DNA of 64,000 nucleotides, taken from Petrosia ficiformis. Taxonomy: Eukaryota > Porifera > Demospongiae > Haplosclerida > Petrosiidae. The position numbers and the translations under genes are program-made. The stretch covers positions 310,001 to 374,000 of the forward strand of contig OX345648.1 of NCBI GenBank assembly GCA_947044365.1. The letters are read 5' to 3'. The notes below the pieces were generated by a model. It ran no database searches and had not been told where the DNA came from. It was given only the letters and a program-made list of their open reading frames with translations. This document shows positions 23,629 through 34,828 of this stretch, in pieces; positions within the stretch are counted from its first letter, which is position 1; every line of letters starts with the position of its first letter.

Positions 23629-26600
23629 TCAAACTGTTAGCAATGTTTGATGTACTTGTTCGTACATATTCTCCATCAAATGAAAAACATCAGGATATCT
23701 GTTAGAATATAAAACAAGGCAATGGCTGTATAGGGTGTCACATGACGTTATTATATGGACTAATGGTTTATCACATGACCATTATGGACCATGCTGTCAC
23801 ATAACCTTAATTATTATATGGACCTATGGTATGTCACGACCTGGACTAATGGTTTGTCACATGACCTCGTTATATGGAAGCAATAATGTCACGTGCCATT
23901 ATTATATAACCAATGGTGTGTCATGTGACCCATTATATTGACCAATGATGTCAAGATAAAAATACTTACTGTATTGAAAATATATCTCTTTTGTTGCTAA
24001 GAATAAGACGATTAGTGGCTTTTACAAGATGTATCAGATCATGAGATACACGTGATACTATAGATAGATAGATATAGATAGATATAGATAGATACAACGG
24101 ACAGACAAGCATATAACTGACAAATGAAGTGTGTCTCACTGTTAGCTAAGGCATTAGAAATATGCAATGATGAGATGTGAGATAAAAGAGTATCTTCACT
24201 CTCTTCGGTATCTTCTAGGACATGTTCCATGTGAGAGAATAACAATCTGAAGATAGATAGACGAATAGATGGACAGATAAATAGATGGGTGGATAGATGA
24301 ATGAATGGATGGATGGATGAATGGATGGATGGATGGATGGATGAATGGATGGATAGATAGATGGATAGATAATTAGATAGATGGATGGATAGATAGATGA
24401 AGAGATAGATGAATAGATGGATGGGATAATTTTAAAAAACCTTGAACTGATCTTGTCTTTACCAGTGATATTAATTAAATTCTTAACTAGGAGGGGCAAC
24501 TCGTCTACATCTGAAGGTAATCTTGTCATAACATCTTTCCTTATATGGACATTCTGAGCATATAAAATTGATTTTGCTATTGTGATATATATGGGAAGTG
24601 TGGAGTTAGGGAGGGAGAGAGAGGAGTGACGTAATGATATCACTACTCCATTACTAACGACAGGTTTTAAATTTGGCCAGATCTGCAGTGAAAAATATTC
24701 CACGATAATGTGGGTGTGGTTACTAACTGTGACATCACAACCTTACAAAAGATTCCACTCTTTGTTTCTGCAATACTAACACATAAAATTAAAATTTTTT
24801 CCAATAAATTAGCAGGTGGGCGGAGTCTTGTAGACAAACACGCCATACCCATGTCATCATCATCTCCACAGGTATTATTACAGTATTCAATGAGTTGATG
24901 TAACAGATTAAAAAGATGACTCCATGATGACTGGAGATCAACTAAGAATATAAAGAATACTTGTATATTAATAATAAACTACTAGTATATTAATAGTAAA
25001 CTACTAGTATATTAATGATAAATTACAGTATATTAATGATAAATTACAGTATATTAATAGTAAATGAATAGTAAACTATTAATAGTAAATATATAAATAG
25101 TAAACTACTAACCTTTGTCTAGTAAATTAATAGTAAATTGTGTAATGAATGTGTCCAGTGAACCAGAGCACAATCCACATATTAATACATCACTCAACAG
25201 TGTCAATAGAATCTGGGCATTAAATAGAAGTATCGTGATCATCATTTCATCACATAATTAATAATTAATAATTATAATACCTCAACAATGTTCTGAGCCA
25301 TTTCAGCACTAGAATGAGATGAGTTATTAAATGGTTCTGATTGGTCTGATTTTCTTTTACGAGTCTTAGGTTTCTTTCGACAATTTCCTTCTTTGGAAGA
25401 TGAGATGTAGTCTAAAATAATTCTCTCGCACCAAATGAGAACCTCAGATAAAGGTTCTTCTAAATCTTCATCAAACTGAGTGTTATTAAAATAATTAATA
25501 ATCTATAAATAGTAACAAAATGATGTATGTATCTATTAATAGTAACAAATGAGTCGAAATGACAAGGTGTCTATTAATAGTAATGAGACTATATATATAT
25601 ATATGTATCTATTAATAGTAACAAGAGACTATACATGTATCTATTAATGGTAACAAGATAAGATTTCTATTAATAGTACCAAAATGATATAAATATTAAT
25701 GACTATTAATAGTAACAAGTTTACATATTCTATTAAGATAATTCTTTTAATAGGAACAAAATGGCATATTCTATTAATAGTACCAAATATTAACAAGATA
25801 ATTCTATTAATAGTAACAAGATGACATATTCTATTATAATAGTAACAAGATGACATATTCTATTAATAGTAACAAGATAATTCTATTAATAGTAATAAAA
25901 TGACATTCTATTAATAGTAACAAGATGACATATTCTATTAATAGTAACAAGATGGCATATTCTATTAATAGTAACAAGATAATTCTATTAATAGTAAAAA
26001 AATGACATTCTATTAATAGTAACAAGATGACACATTCTATTAATAGTAACAAGATGGCATATTCTATTAATAGTAACAAGATAATTCTATTAATAGTAAA
26101 AAAAAATGACATTCTATTAATAGTAACAAGATGACACATTCTATTAATAGTAACAAGATAATTCTATTAATAGTAAAAAAAAATGACATTCTATTAATAG
26201 TAAAAAAATGACATATTCTATTAATAGTAACAAGATGACACATTCTATTAATAGTAACAAGATGGCATATTCTATTAATAGTAACAAGATGGCATATTCT
26301 ATTAATAGTAAAAAGATAATTCTATTAATAGTAACAAGATCTAACCTCTGCTTTTTCATGCATTAACATTCTCACATAAGCACTAAAACATTCAATTAAA
26401 AAACCACGAGATGATGACACACCCGAGTCCCCTCTGACAAGTTCTTGTTCAATATTAATCATCGATTTCTTCAAAGTGTCTTTAATTACTTTAAACTCAT
26501 GAATATGTTTAACTTCATCATACAGTAGAGGATGAATCTACATAATGAAATGTATTATTTCATAAACACTAGCTGATGATTACAGCACAGTTTGTGATAA

Positions 26601-29600
26601 GCTCATATGGTGCAGTTAATTATGATTATATTATCACTAACAGCATTAACTGTTTGCTAATTAGCTTAAGATGTATTCCCAATGGCACACACACTAACTA
26701 TTGTTGAGCGAATTTGGCCCATGCTTCAAAACACATCAAAAACTATGGTGTATAGTGAATAATAACTATTTGACCAACAGAAGCTATTCAACAAGCTTGG
26801 GTGTCAAAACTTGATTATTCATAAACATAGTAATTAATGTAGAGAGGAAGCCCCTCCCAATACATGACAATTTAATCAATAATACAATCTCCATTAGGAG
26901 ATTTCTCTTAACACAATCAATTTCAGTTCTAAGCTCAGCTCAGAGATATTAACGCCACTGATCTTTTCAAGATGAGTTTCCTACCTCCCTCCCTCACTCC
27001 TCTAAGAAAGATATCAACCCAGAATGAGATGATTTCATTACACAGTATATAGTACAACATGTCCTCTAAGAAAGATATCAACCCAGAATGAGATGATTTC
27101 ATTACACAGTATATAGTATTATTATACAACATGTCACATACCATTAATGAGTTTAATATTTCTAATGATTTCACTGGCCAATGGGGTATACACATTGATT
27201 TATCCTTTCTTCTCCTGACAACACGAACTCTATTTTCTTTTTCTCCATTTCCTAGACCGATATCCAAACCTCGTTTAACCTGTTTTATAACAAAATTTCC
27301 TTGACTCCATCCTAGTATAAGTGCTGTGAGTATTGGTTCATGATCTTCACCAGGTTGCTGAGCTAATAATACATCAATAGATCCTTTTGATAGGGAGACT
27401 GATGAGTTCTTAGGTAGAAATGATGATAATCTGTATATAATGTGCTGAGCTTTATTATCCTGTAATGAAATATTTATAATAATTACATACATACATAGTA
27501 TGTATGTTTGTATGTATGTATGTATGTATATATGTATGTGTGTATGTATGTAAATGTATGTATGTATGATTGTATGTATGTATGTATAGTTACATTAAAT
27601 AATTTGATATAAATATATATATATATATACATATATACACATCCATCCATGTACTATTTGTGATGTACTGGTAATAAAACTGGAAATACTGACCTCAGAG
27701 TATTCCATAAGATCAGGTAAGATATCAGAAACCTCCGATAATAGTTTTTCTTTCAAAGTTTCATCAAACTGAGTTCTAAAACCTTCCATTAATATCACTA
27801 CCACTTCTAAGAGACTTATAAGAATCTCCCGATCCTCATCTATCACACTATCCTCTCCCTCTAAATCTTCCTCCTCATTATCAAGGTCTATTTCATTACT
27901 AACAGATGAATGGACTATCTCTCCATTCATGTATGTATTATCACTAGTATCGGAGATATTATCATGTTTAATTGTGTTTCTAACGCAGTGGAATACTGTA
28001 ATTATAAACTTCACTGAAGGGATAAAGAAGAGGGAGAGAAATATAGATAATTATTATCATATAGTGACTATGATTATAAGTCCAGGGTTTCATTAGAAAG
28101 GGGGCATCCATTTGCTCGAGTCTTGCTCCCCTTGGAATATGTTGCCAATATGTACACCACAATAATCCTCTGTCACCTCTCAATATCTTTCAAATTCACA
28201 TCTTGCCCCCTCCTTCTAAAGGAAGGTCTGATTACTTAATACAACTCACCTATATCCTTAGGACTTGTATGATGAAGGACTTCTTTGTAGAATCTCCGAG
28301 CAGCGTTGGGATTTGATCTCAAAAGAACTATACATCTTTGTAAATGAGAACCTATGAATTAAAAATTAATTAATTATACTAATTACATGTAATTACATGT
28401 AATTACTCACTTTGATTAGAGGGTCTAAAAGCATCCATTAATAATATTACAATACGTTTCACAACATGAGGTGTGTCTATTTCCATCCTGGCTAACAAAT
28501 GATCCACTGAACAGATACTCCAAAACTGAATAAAGAGAATACAACATAACATGGTCTTCGTACAATCTGACCACACCCACTAACCTTAATGGATCTCATT
28601 CCTTTAATTAATATCAGTAGATCCAGAAGAGCCAAACGTACTCTCTCTGATACATCATGAAGATGTCCCCCCAAGGATGGGAGGAGATCTTGAAGGACAG
28701 GATGACTTAATCGTTCTTCAAGTAACACACAAATACCCTACAAACATTAATAATTATTAATAATTGACTATAGCACAACATCTATTAAGTGTAAAAAAGA
28801 TTAGTTTCCAAATATGGCAGTTTTTGATACATTTTGAAGCATGGACCAAATTGGCTCAACAATGGTTAGTGTGTGTGCCATTGGGAACATATCTTGGCCA
28901 ATTAACAGAGTTAATGCTGTTAGTGATAATATTATCATAATTAACTACACCATTTGGCCCAGGAAAACTGTGCAGTGCCAAATAAGAAGCTCTTTGGGCC
29001 AATGGTGCACCATATGAGTTTATCAAAAACACTGAAATATAATCATATACATATGTATGTACTATTATGTAATCAATATATTAATTAATTGACCACACCC
29101 ACCTGTATTACAGATACTCTCACATTACTGGATGCAGCATCAAATGCAAGTTCTGATATTAAGATTATCAAGAAATCTTTAATAACATGTAATGGTAACA
29201 TCTCCCAATAACAAGAGAGAATACGACACACCCCCACTGTGGTGGTAACACGAACAATGATCGCAGGATCCATTAACAGTTCCTATTATTAAATATGTGA
29301 TTATAGTTATGTTGCTTTAGTTAACTATAGCTATAAATAGCAGAGATGTGGAAATATTGAGCCAACTACCAGACATTTTCACCTATTTTGAACACTATGC
29401 TGCTTCGCTATGCAATTTCAGACATTCACTAGATTTATCGGACAATGTCTTGTATGACTGGCTGTTTCCACACCATTGAGCAAGGTATTGTGACTTTCAG
29501 TTAACTAAATTGCAAATCTACTGTGATAGATGATTGCAATCCCCTCTGAAGAGCTGAGTATACTCGTAGGTGAGAAAATACCTGGCACTAGTGGGGATCG

Positions 29601-32600
29601 AACCTGAGAAAATACCTGGCACTAATGGGGATCGAACCTGCAACCTTTCGATTGACAGGCCAGCCTCTTAACCACCAGACCACGAGTGTATCCTTATTAT
29701 TATAGTTAACAAACTGTAATATAATTATCTAAAACTAAAATTTGGAGAAACTATAAACTGAAAGTGGTCATTATTATCACATTAAAATAACTCAGTAGAG
29801 TAATAAAACAACAAGGTGTATGTACACATGTATGTTGGATGTAACGGAGCGTGGTCAAAACACAATACAATGTGATATAAATACATGTATACAATGTAGT
29901 ATAATGATACCACTATTGATGTGACTATTCATTCAATATTGCTATGTATTGAAATAACATACATGTACATGTATGGCTGATGGCTATATCTCCATTCATC
30001 CTTGACTATTCATCTATTCATCCTAGGCTATTCATCTATTCACCCAGTCGTGTATACATCTGCCATTCATTTGTTTATACAAGCACATAATCCCATAGTT
30101 ACATTATATACCAGGTGCTAACATGCAGGTAATGATAATACTTAAGGCTAGGTTGCTATGGTAACAAACATGTAATTACATCATACGGATGAATGAGATC
30201 AAATACTGTATTGGATGAATGGATGAATGTAACATTATATATATTGTATGGTCTGTAATAGGAAATATGTAATTATACACCATTGTAAAGTCTGTTCAAA
30301 GTCAATGACTTCAAAGTGACTTTATATGTAATATAGTGTATAGTTTAATGTCATAAGGTTAATACACGATTATACTGTAACTCAATAACTTATATGTACT
30401 ATAGTGTATAGTTTAATGTCAAAATGTTAATACATTATTATACTGTAATTTAATAACTTATATGTAATATAGTGTATAGTTTAATGTCATAAGATTAATA
30501 CATGATTATACTGTAACTCAATAATGAAGTAATGGATTGAAATTTGACATACACACAAAAGAATGGGAAGGATAATTATATGAAAATGGTACTGGTAAAA
30601 AGATTGTTGGTCATTTGAAACTAAATGTTATGAGCATGAGTGACCATATTATGATTATACCTTCATCAAATCAACTTGTCTCTGGATCTCACTATCAACA
30701 TCTTCTTTAGATGCATTAGGATCGACAAGAGGAAATGCATCCATCATAAGTGTTACAGCATTAGCTCTAACATAATCATTAGCTACTCGTAAAGATCTCC
30801 ATAGAAACGGTTTGTATAATCTGTTCAACATATCTTGCACATGTCTTTGATTCGACTGTTCATGAAAGTGGCTTAGGAGCTATAATATATATTATAATAT
30901 AATTATATATGTACTCCCTCAACATGAAACCATTCACTGGTTTACATAATGTAATATATCTGTAGGCACCAGAGCTATAGTGTGAGGTGTGGTTTTATGT
31001 ATATAATAGGGAATGGTTACATGACAGGTACAGACAGACGAACAGACAGACAGACAGACACACACACAAACAGACAGACAGACAGACACACACACATACA
31101 GACAGACAGACACACACACACATACAGACAGACAGATACACACACATACACAGACAGACACACACACACATACACACATACAGACAGACAGATACACACA
31201 CACAGACAGACAGACACACACATACACACAAACAGACAGACAGACACAGACAGACAGACAGACAGACACACACACACACACATAATTACATACTTTTCTT
31301 AATGTGCTAAAAAGCGTTGAGTTATTACGAGTAACATGTACAGCACTATACATAAGATCCTGTACGCAATGATTTTCTAATTGCGTTAGATATGGACCTT
31401 CAGCTAATCTCCATGCTCTATAATACACCTTTCCATATACATCAACAAGCCATCTAAAGATGATTGATTAGTAATCTATTAGTGTTATATCAGTAATCTG
31501 TTTTTGTTATGTCAGTAATCTATGCATTATTTCAGTAATCTATGTGTTATGTTAGGATACCTCGGTGCTCCTGGAAGCTGATATTTAATGATTTGATGTA
31601 ATTCTGTTACAAAACTAGGATGTAAACCAAACAAGTAACTGATAAACTTGCATCCCTGAGGAATGAAGGGATCAAATGTAACTGTTTGAACAAAATTATT
31701 TTAGAGAGGAGTGTTCTTATTTGAAAATGGGATCACACTCAGTATACACATGTACCTCATCATTTTTTAAATATAAAGGTGATATGGTTGTCATTAGCAA
31801 CATCTCTTTCAATGAATTTGCAGACACATCTTCAAAATCTAGTAATAACAGCGCAGCTCTCATTGACCACACCCTCTTAATATGAGATACCTAGATGTGA
31901 AGAATGAATGGTACCAAACTGACACACCACACCCACTGACCTTTGACCCCTCCGATAAACTCTTTATTACAATATATAGTATAGTATTAGGTACAAACTC
32001 CTCAGCACTATCAAATTGCCTCGCCCACCATGCTTCACACAAGAGAGATATCTTGTTTTGAAGATCAGGAGATAAGTCTGATATACTAAGTAAGATACCT
32101 ATGGGAGAAAAAGTGGTCATTTAAAAACCTCAAGTGTAGAGTACTCACCATGTAGAGCAGATACAATACCAATAATGCCACTATTAATAACTGGTTTATC
32201 CAGTTCAGTAATACAAGTGTGTATCCATGTGACGATCCCATTTAACACACTAAAGACTACATCAGGGTCACCATCAATGATCACGCTGTCTTCTCCATCC
32301 TCGATTACAATCTTCAAAACTGTCTCCCGACATAAAATAAAAAGAGACTCGCACAATTGAGAATACTGGTTTGTTGGAAGAGATTGAAGGAATTCCAAAA
32401 TACTAAATTTCCTGTCTTTGCCACACTAAACAGATATATAAATATAATTATATAGGTAGTCTCATTCCTAGACCATCCAGCCGTGGATGGTCTGGGGATG
32501 AGACTAGAATGGGTTGAAGTTTAGGTATAATTATGTCTTACTTACACTATGATTATATAGTAGTATAAATGGTCTAGGATCAGTCACAGCTTCTTTAATG

Positions 32601-32650
32601 ACTTTCAAAACTTCTACTCTACCTGTTGGCAACTTCATCATTCCCGCCAT
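23629..32650 (-). CDS. NCAPG2: Condensin II subunit G2 homologue
   Basis: Twenty-one exons: 32546-32650, 32149-32425, 31941-32098, 31756-31890, 31561-31655, 31294-31453, 30661-30879, 29103-29282, 28585-28737, 28411-28525, 28250-28351, 27694-28013, 27142-27459, 26346-26537, 25281-25502, 25113-25212, 24742-24941, 24441-24682, 24140-24246, 23970-24057, 23629-23698; 1185 residues (human 1143). Start at 32650 (AAAAAAATGGCGG) is preferred over the in-frame ATG at 32734 because the family begins here. Diagnostic segments: [64 protein letters not shown]. It is the HEAT-repeat subunit of condensin II, acting in mitotic chromosome condensation in the nucleus. Some exon junctions near the C-terminus are less conserved. 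Introns host two MITE families, a SINE and minisatellites. Confidence 0.92.
23735..23950. repeat. Degenerate TCACATGACC/TTATATGG repeat
   Basis: Loose tandem units combining TCACATGACC, ATTATATGGAC and TAATGGTTTGTCACATGACC lie in the last intron of NCAPG2. They are rich in the CACATGA palindrome half-sites also seen near 2400-2830 and 60170-60400. Confidence 0.7.
24240..24425. repeat. (GGAT)n microsatellite
   Basis: GATGGATAGATG-type tetranucleotide tract in the NCAPG2 intron between exons 24441-24682 and 24140-24246. Confidence 0.92.
24958..25108. repeat. TACTAGTATATTAATAGTAA minisatellite
   Basis: Short degenerate array of AAACTACTAGTATATTAATA units in an NCAPG2 intron. It has the ATAGTAAA core related to the larger arrays. 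Confidence 0.75.
25503..26345. repeat. TCTATTAATAGTAACAAGAT minisatellite filling an 843-nt NCAPG2 intron
   Basis: About 30 units of TTCTATTAATAGTAACAAGA plus TGACATA or ATAA occupy nearly the whole intron between exons 26346-26537 and 25281-25502. Each unit carries CTATTAATAG(TAAC), a palindromic core. Confidence 0.94.
26588..26747. mobile_element. MITE-like element, family A (internally deleted)
   Basis: GATAAGCTCATATGGTGCAG at one end and CTTCAAAACACATCAAAAAC at the other match the family A termini. About 50 bp in the middle is missing relative to 28820-29030. It lies in an NCAPG2 intron. Confidence 0.75.
28820..29030. mobile_element. MITE family A, near-complete copy
   Basis: A 211-bp element bounded by inverted GTTTTTGATA...TATCAAAAAC termini and carrying no coding sequence. 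The interior contains TTGGCTCAACAATGGTTAGT and GTGCAGTGCCAAATAAGAAG. A close homologue is at 52870-53085. Confidence 0.85.
29346..29474. mobile_element. MITE family B copy
   Basis: Begins ATGTGGAAATATTGAGCCAA and ends GCTGTTTCCACACC, giving short inverted GTGGAAA termini. The interior contains CAGACATTCACTAGATTTAT. Related copies are at 35996-36125 and 48741-48885. It lies in the 1.38-kb NCAPG2 intron 29283-30660. Confidence 0.75.
29530..29693 (-). mobile_element. tRNA-derived SINE (minus orientation, internally duplicated)
   Basis: On the minus strand, GTGGTCTGGTGGTTAAGAGG (A-box like) is followed by GAAAGGTTGCAGGTTCGATCC (B box), a tRNA-type RNA polymerase III promoter head. The tail TTTTCTCACCTACGAG continues as in the copy at 61499-61735. 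A 30-bp segment containing TGGGGATCGAACCTG is duplicated. It is not a functional tRNA gene. Confidence 0.75.
30325..30525. repeat. ~70-bp tandem repeat in NCAPG2 intron
   Basis: Three units of ATATAGTGTATAGTTTAATG followed by TCATAAGGTTAATACACGAT and ACTGTAACTCAATAACTTAT. The rest of intron 29283-30660 is unremarkable AT-rich sequence. Confidence 0.8.
31029..31282. repeat. (CAGA)/(CACA)n microsatellite
   Basis: Mixed CAGACAGA and CACACACA blocks in the NCAPG2 intron between exons 31294-31453 and 30661-30879. Cys/Val-rich antisense frames here are artefacts. Confidence 0.95.
32458..32505. mobile_element. Hairpin element family C
   Basis: AGTCTCATTCCTAGACCATC is followed after a 9-bp loop by GATGGTCTGGGGATGAGACT, giving a near-perfect stem of about 20 bp. 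Similar elements are at 55713-55760, 56089-56127 and, half-length, 14282-14310. Confidence 0.8.
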
Positions 32651-33276
32651 TTTTTTCTCCAACCCAAATCTAACGGCGCATGCGCAGTAGGCACCGTTGT
32701 AGTCTTCTTTGTCCATTTGGTAAAGGAGTGACATCGGACTAGTCGAGATATAAAGCGGTGCGTCTTTGTTCCTAGTGGATCAAATCCATAGATTCCATAT
32801 CTCTGTGGACCTTTTAACTGTTGGATGTTCTTTTCTGATCAATTTGAGTGGTGATTTTCGTATAAGAAAAATTCGTGTGAAATTAGATTCGCCAGTGAGT
32901 GTTAGACATTACATCAATGTGAAATGTATTACAATTAATGTAATAATAATAATAGTTATTATTACATTACTTTGTGTGAGTTGTTACTGCATATACACTG
33001 CAGGCCCAATATGTCTACATGCATACATAGTACATGCATTTGTATAATAACAATTTCACTTAATAGTTTTTTTTAGTGCAAATTCTTACACAGACAATTT
33101 TATCTTGCATAATATTAACACAGTTGCATATTTTACAGTAGCATGTCTGTAATACATAAGTATATGCATAAACATGCATAATACATACATAATAAATACA
33201 TACTTACATACACACATACATACATACATACATACATACATAATACATATCTATAATTTTATTATATACAGAACAC
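32651..33276. promoter_or_regulatory. Divergent promoter region NCAPG2/NAB with NRF1-type site
   Basis: Just upstream of the NCAPG2 ATG is GGCGCATGCGCAG at about 32675-32687, a perfect GCGCATGCGC palindrome of the NRF1 type. On the plus strand a donor at 32894/32895 and an acceptor at 33271 define a probable NAB 5' UTR intron of 377 nt containing a (CATA)n tract. Its leader exon would begin near 32750. Confidence 0.6.
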
Positions 33277-34596
33277 ATGTCGATTACTAATCTCTTGAAG
33301 AGTGTTAATCTTCTGCAATACGAGACTGCACTTCTCGACCAAGGAGCTGATGATATTCAACAACTAGTTGACGTTTCAGATAATGATTTCGAGGAACTCC
33401 TTCGAGTGATCGGAATGGACACCAAGCCTTTTCATGTCATGAGATTCAAGAAGGCCTTAGGGAGGGTAATTTGTGACCAGGTTACTAAAAGTAGGAACGA
33501 TATATTATGCCACACCCCCTCTGTTAACACACATACTGTAACTGTTTATGCTACTCAACTTGATGACCCCACTTCGAGTGCCTCGTGTGTAACCACACCC
33601 ACAAGTAATGATCTCATCACACATAGAAGTCCACCCCCACTCACTTCATCATCTCAGAATTATATTATTTCTCCCGGTGTCCTACCAGTGGTCCAATCGC
33701 TTTCCCAACAGCTGTTCATTAGTTCAGCTGATCAGTTGCAATCACTTTGTGATGAATCAATTATCATTCAAAAACAACTTGGACCCAGCCCGATATCACC
33801 TGATGTATGGGATTCGGGCCGAAGAGAGTTGATTAGAAATGCATCACAAACGTTCTTCACACAGTGCCCTGGTCAGGAACTCTCTTTTCACGAACAAGTA
33901 ATGAACGAGGCTTCGTATCAACTCTGTCTGTGGGACCCGACGTTACTAATTCGTCGAGAAGAGTTATTTTTACTTGCAAGGAAGCTTGTGAGGATATTAT
34001 CACCTGGAGGCGCTATACATTTGAAATACACGGGACCACCCATGACTAAACCAACTCGTAAAGGAAGGAGTTGTCCTTATCAGGTGAATCGTGGTCCTGA
34101 TGGTAAATTTCGAGCTTGTTTTGAAATGAACTACGAATTACGCGAAAGACAGTTGGGCGATGTTGAAAGACTGCTATCAGAAAACCTGGCAGAAGAGCAA
34201 GTGAAACAGGCTTTACTTGTTGAAGCCAAACAAAAGAAGGATTATTCTCTGGCTCTCAAACTACAAGAGGAGATATCTGCACTGGGTCAGACTCAGAGAC
34301 ATTTAAAAGTAGAGATATCACATATTAAAAAGAAGCAACGACGATCCATACGACATCAAGAAATCAAAAAAATAAAAAATGAGCAAAAAACAGATGAAAA
34401 AAATTCATCACAGACACTCGCACAAACCCCATCATTAGACAATCAACCTCCTTTGTCCAGTTCATTTCAGGGACAACCTCCGCAAGATATTTCACTGGAG
34501 AATACACACCCTGTATCACTTAATGATGAAACTCCTCTACAATTACATACATACATACACGAGAGCGTTACCATGTCAACAGAATCATTAACATAA
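33277..34596 (+). CDS. NAB: NGFI-A (EGR)-binding co-repressor NAB homologue
   Basis: A single uninterrupted coding exon of 439 residues; the ATG lies five bases after a probable 5' UTR splice acceptor. Residues 1-75 (LLKSVNLLQYETALLDQGAD, DDIQQL, IGMDTKPFHVMRFKKAL) match the NAB conserved domain 1, a SAM-like helical domain that in vertebrates binds EGR transcription factors. Residues about 210-245 (FHEQVMNEASYQLCLWDPTL, RREELFLLARKLVR) match the repression domain NCD2. A basic, Gln/Lys/Glu-rich probable coiled coil follows (about 285-375), then a low-complexity tail. NAB proteins repress EGR targets in the nucleus and recruit the NuRD complex; these activities are inferred by homology. Absence of coding introns contrasts with its intron-rich neighbours. 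Confidence 0.88.
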   Translation: MSITNLLKSVNLLQYETALLDQGADDIQQLVDVSDNDFEELLRVIGMDTKPFHVMRFKKALGRVICDQVTKSRNDILCHTPSVNTHTVTVYATQLDDPTSSASCVTTPTSNDLITHRSPPPLTSSSQNYIISPGVLPVVQSLSQQLFISSADQLQSLCDESIIIQKQLGPSPISPDVWDSGRRELIRNASQTFFTQCPGQELSFHEQVMNEASYQLCLWDPTLLIRREELFLLARKLVRILSPGGAIHLKYTGPPMTKPTRKGRSCPYQVNRGPDGKFRACFEMNYELRERQLGDVERLLSENLAEEQVKQALLVEAKQKKDYSLALKLQEEISALGQTQRHLKVEISHIKKKQRRSIRHQEIKKIKNEQKTDEKNSSQTLAQTPSLDNQPPLSSSFQGQPPQDISLENTHPVSLNDETPLQLHTYIHESVTMSTESLT

Positions 34597-34828
34597 TTAG
34601 CACTGTGTGTGCTGAACATATCATACATTAAATTTAATTATTACACAAATAATTATTGTATATATATAATATAATTATGCATCCGATTTTAAAATACAGT
34701 AACAATTTTTTTTCTAAAAAGCAATCATTTCTTTTACGTGTGAACAAGACATAAAAACAATCATTTTCAGGTTGTATCATGTGATAGTCATGTGCTGTTA
34801 GTACTGAAGGGTGTGGTCGTTATTACAT

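Noticed and set aside
29573..29693. Possible tRNA gene
   Set aside because: A and B boxes are present but the arms do not form a full cloverleaf, and the unit continues into a SINE body with an internal duplication.
32651..32734. Longer NCAPG2 N-terminus starting MSLLYQMDKEDY
   Set aside because: The family begins near the downstream ATG, which has good context; the extension would cover the NRF1-type site.
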